From the NCBI RefSeq assembly GCF_036186745.1, contig NZ_CP108086.1, forward strand, positions 4,340,001 to 4,404,000: a stretch of DNA of 64,000 nt, read 5' to 3'. Each line of letters opens with the position of its first letter. The first letter of the stretch is position 1. Of this stretch, positions 62,091 to 64,000 are shown in pieces. The notes beneath the pieces were generated by a model that was not told where the DNA came from, searched no databases, and worked only from the letters and a program-made list of their open reading frames with translations. The position numbers and the translations under genes were made by a program. The stretch comes from Microbispora hainanensis (GTDB taxonomy: Bacteria; Actinomycetota; Actinomycetes; Streptosporangiales; Streptosporangiaceae).

Positions 62091-63548
62091 TCAGACCCGG
62101 CCGAGCTGTCCCGCGGCGCGGAGGGCCAGCCACACCTCGGCGAAGTCGCCCGTCGCCGACAGGTCGCGCCCGGTGAGCGCCCCGAACCGGCGCAGCCGGT
62201 ACGCCAGCGTGTTGGGGTGCACGTGCAGGGCCCGCGCGGCGTCGTCGACGCGGCGGTCACGCTCCATCCAGGTCCGCACCGACGCGACCAGTTCGGATCC
62301 GTGCTCGGCGTCATACCGCAGGACGTCACCGAGCACGTGCTCGACGAGGGCGGTCAGCACGCCCACGTCGGCGGGCAGCCACCGGCCGGTGGTGTCCGCG
62401 CCGTAGGCGACCAGCGGCCGGCCCGACTCGGCGGCGCGGGAGGCCGCCCACAGCGCCTCGCGCTGGGCGACCCGCAGCGACGATCCGGGTGCGATAGCGC
62501 GGCTGACACCGGCCGCGATCCCGGGCACCGCCTCCAGCTCCGCCGTGTCGGCGTCCGCCGCCGTCAGCACGTACAGGTCGCTCTGCCGGCGGAGCATGAG
62601 GTGCGGATGCTCGCCGAGCGCCTGTACGACGGCGTCGTCGGCGGCGTCGCGCACCACGAGCAGCACGACGTCGTGGTCGGCCGCCAGGCCCGCCAGGGCG
62701 AGCCTGCGCCGCGCGGTCTCCGGGTCGAGCACGTCCTGCAGCAGCTCGGCCAGCGTCTCCGCGCCCTGCCGCCGCAGCGTCTCGCGTTCGCTGCGCACCA
62801 TGGCCACCCGCAGGGCGGCGACGGTCGCGATGTGCTGGACGACGGCGAGCCCGGCGGGCCTGGCGCCCTCCCGCTCGAAGGCGACCAGGAACCCGGCGGG
62901 ACCGCCGGGAGCGGGGACGGGGAGCGCGAATCCGCCGGGGATCGTCGGCGGGGCCTCCAGCGAGGCGGGCAGGCGTACGCCCGGCGGGGGCGCCGGCACG
63001 CCGGGCAGCAGCGGGCGGCCCTGCGGCGTGGTCAGGTAGATGTCGTAGCCCGACAGTCGTTCGAGCCGCCGGAACAGTCCGGCCGTGTCCAGGCTCTCCG
63101 AGGCGAGCCAGCGCAGCGCGCCGAACACCTGGAGCTGTGCCCCGAGCCGCTGCCGGGCGTCCGCCTGCACCGCGGCCGCGACCTCCTGGGCGATGGCGAT
63201 GAACGGCACGGCCAGCGGCACCTCAAGCACGGGGAATCCGCGGTCCTCGGCGGCGTCGAGGAAGGCTCGGCGCAGCGGGGGGACGTGCAGGCCCGCGCTG
63301 AGCGCGAGCGCGGCCACCCCGGCGTCGTCGAGCCGTTCCAGGTACGCGCGCTGGGCGGCGGCCGCGCGCGGCACTCCGATGCCGGTGGTCATGATGACCT
63401 CGGCTCCGAGCAGCCAGGGCGTGGGGTCCTCCAGCTCGCTGACGTGGGCCCACGACACCGACCTGCCGAGTCCGCGCTCGCCCGCCAGCACTTTCAGCTG
63501 CAGCGCGGGGGAGCGCACCAGGTCTTCCACCGTGTTGTGCCCGTCCAC
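62091..63548 (-). CDS. PucR-family transcriptional regulator
   Basis: 485 residues: N-terminal PucR domain (VEDLVRSPALQLKVLAGERG, GAEVIMTTGIGV), a middle GAF/GGDEF-like region, and the C-terminal PucR helix-turn-helix (VDDAARALHVHPNTLAYRLR). These activators control purine, allantoin, hydantoin or amino acid catabolism in actinobacteria. Its start faces an NCS1 permease gene 94 bp away, the typical target. GTG/ATG choice: ATG 63548 gives the family N-terminus. It ends 12 bp from the convergent gntR. Confidence 0.92.
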   Translation of the reverse strand: MDGHNTVEDLVRSPALQLKVLAGERGLGRSVSWAHVSELEDPTPWLLGAEVIMTTGIGVPRAAAAQRAYLERLDDAGVAALALSAGLHVPPLRRAFLDAAEDRGFPVLEVPLAVPFIAIAQEVAAAVQADARQRLGAQLQVFGALRWLASESLDTAGLFRRLERLSGYDIYLTTPQGRPLLPGVPAPPPGVRLPASLEAPPTIPGGFALPVPAPGGPAGFLVAFEREGARPAGLAVVQHIATVAALRVAMVRSERETLRRQGAETLAELLQDVLDPETARRRLALAGLAADHDVVLLVVRDAADDAVVQALGEHPHLMLRRQSDLYVLTAADADTAELEAVPGIAAGVSRAIAPGSSLRVAQREALWAASRAAESGRPLVAYGADTTGRWLPADVGVLTALVEHVLGDVLRYDAEHGSELVASVRTWMERDRRVDDAARALHVHPNTLAYRLRRFGALTGRDLSATGDFAEVWLALRAAGQLGRV

Positions 63549-63642
63549 AACGCCCAGCCTATTTCCGGTGATTGACCCAATTGTTCTGATTTGGGGCCGT
63601 TAGGCACACTCAAGCCATCTCCCCCCCGACCTGGAGGAATGT

Positions 63643-64000
63643 ATGACGACGGCTGCCCCCTCCGCCTCGCCCGGCGCCATCGAGGTCCGTTCGATCGACT
63701 ACGTCCCGGAGGGCGAGCGGCACGGCAAGGTCTGGCACCAGGGCCCGTTCTGGTTCTGCGGCAACTTCCAGCCGTACACCGTCGCGATCGGTTTCGTCGG
63801 CCCGGCGATGGGGCTGCCGCTCGGCTGGACCTCGCTGGCGAGCACGCTCGGCATCCTGTTCGGCACCTTCTTCATGGCCTTCCACGCCTCGCAGGGCCCC
63901 TGGCTCGGGCTGCCCCAGATGGTGCAGTCGCGGGCCCAGCTCGGATATCGCGGCGTCATCCTGGCACTCGCCGGCACGCTCTTCACGTACGTCGGCTTCA
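63643..64000 (+). CDS. NCS1-family nucleobase/allantoin/hydantoin permease (partial)
   Basis: The first 119 residues run off the window edge. VRSIDYVPEGERHGKVWHQG, FWFCGNFQPYTVAIGFVGPA and VQSRAQLGYRGVILALAG match cytosine/purine/uracil/thiamine/allantoin transporters (proton or sodium symporters of about 450-500 residues). CTGGAGGAATGT precedes the ATG. Divergent from pucR, suggesting PucR-controlled uptake of a nitrogenous base or hydantoin. Confidence 0.88.
   Translation, partial: MTTAAPSASPGAIEVRSIDYVPEGERHGKVWHQGPFWFCGNFQPYTVAIGFVGPAMGLPLGWTSLASTLGILFGTFFMAFHASQGPWLGLPQMVQSRAQLGYRGVILALAGTLFTYVGF

Overview
This window is chromosomal DNA of a very GC-rich filamentous actinomycete. The gene order (ffh, rpsP, khpA, rimM, trmD, rplS, lepB, rnhB, DUF2469, yraN, comM, dprA, rpsB, tsf, pyrH, frr, cdsA, rlmN), an amtB-glnK-glnD operon behind a GlnR-type box, and several conservons (sensor kinase, Roadblock, DUF742 and Ras-like GTPase quartets) fit Streptosporangiales or close relatives. 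The exact genus is an inference. No rRNA, tRNA or CRISPR array was recognised.

Layout. 1-5.6 kb: a group-2 sigma factor, two facing gene relics (NmrA-like and MarR-like), then amtB-glnK-glnD for ammonium uptake and PII signalling. 5.8-24.9 kb: three complete conservons on the + strand. Between the second and third lies a minus-strand nitrate/sulfonate-type ABC importer that ends in an O-methyltransferase gene. Conservons 2 and 3 share sharply bounded stretches of near-identical DNA, which look like gene conversion. 25-33.5 kb: ffh, a DUF4232 lipoprotein, and the S16-KhpA-RimM-TrmD-L19-signal peptidase-RNase HII-DUF2469 translation and secretion block. 33.5-36 kb: an M23-family protein and a XerC-like recombinase sit between DUF2469 and yraN, and similar 19-bp sequences bound the block. 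36-52 kb: yraN-comM-dprA, a CoA-transferase, rpsB-tsf-pyrH-frr-cdsA, a SUFU-domain protein, rlmN, a small ABC exporter and a two-module DivIVA protein.

52-64 kb is a catabolic region. A tightly overlapping minus-strand operon encodes an RbsB-type binding protein, a double-module ABC ATPase, two permeases, an LsrF-like aldolase/thiolase (Lys203 conserved), a GlpD-type FAD dehydrogenase and an FGGY kinase. A divergent GntR/UTRA regulator faces it, with palindromic putative operators between them. This resembles the autoinducer-2 (Lsr) operon with GlpD added, or an undescribed polyol-phosphate pathway. The window ends with a PucR activator divergent from an NCS1-family permease that runs off the edge.

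A recurrent oddity is short tandem repeats (13, 14, 32, 36, 78, 85 and 145 bp units) in intergenic DNA, often starting at or inside the 3' end of the preceding gene. Repeat-rich linkers also occur inside several proteins (the three kinases, ComM, the CoA-transferase).
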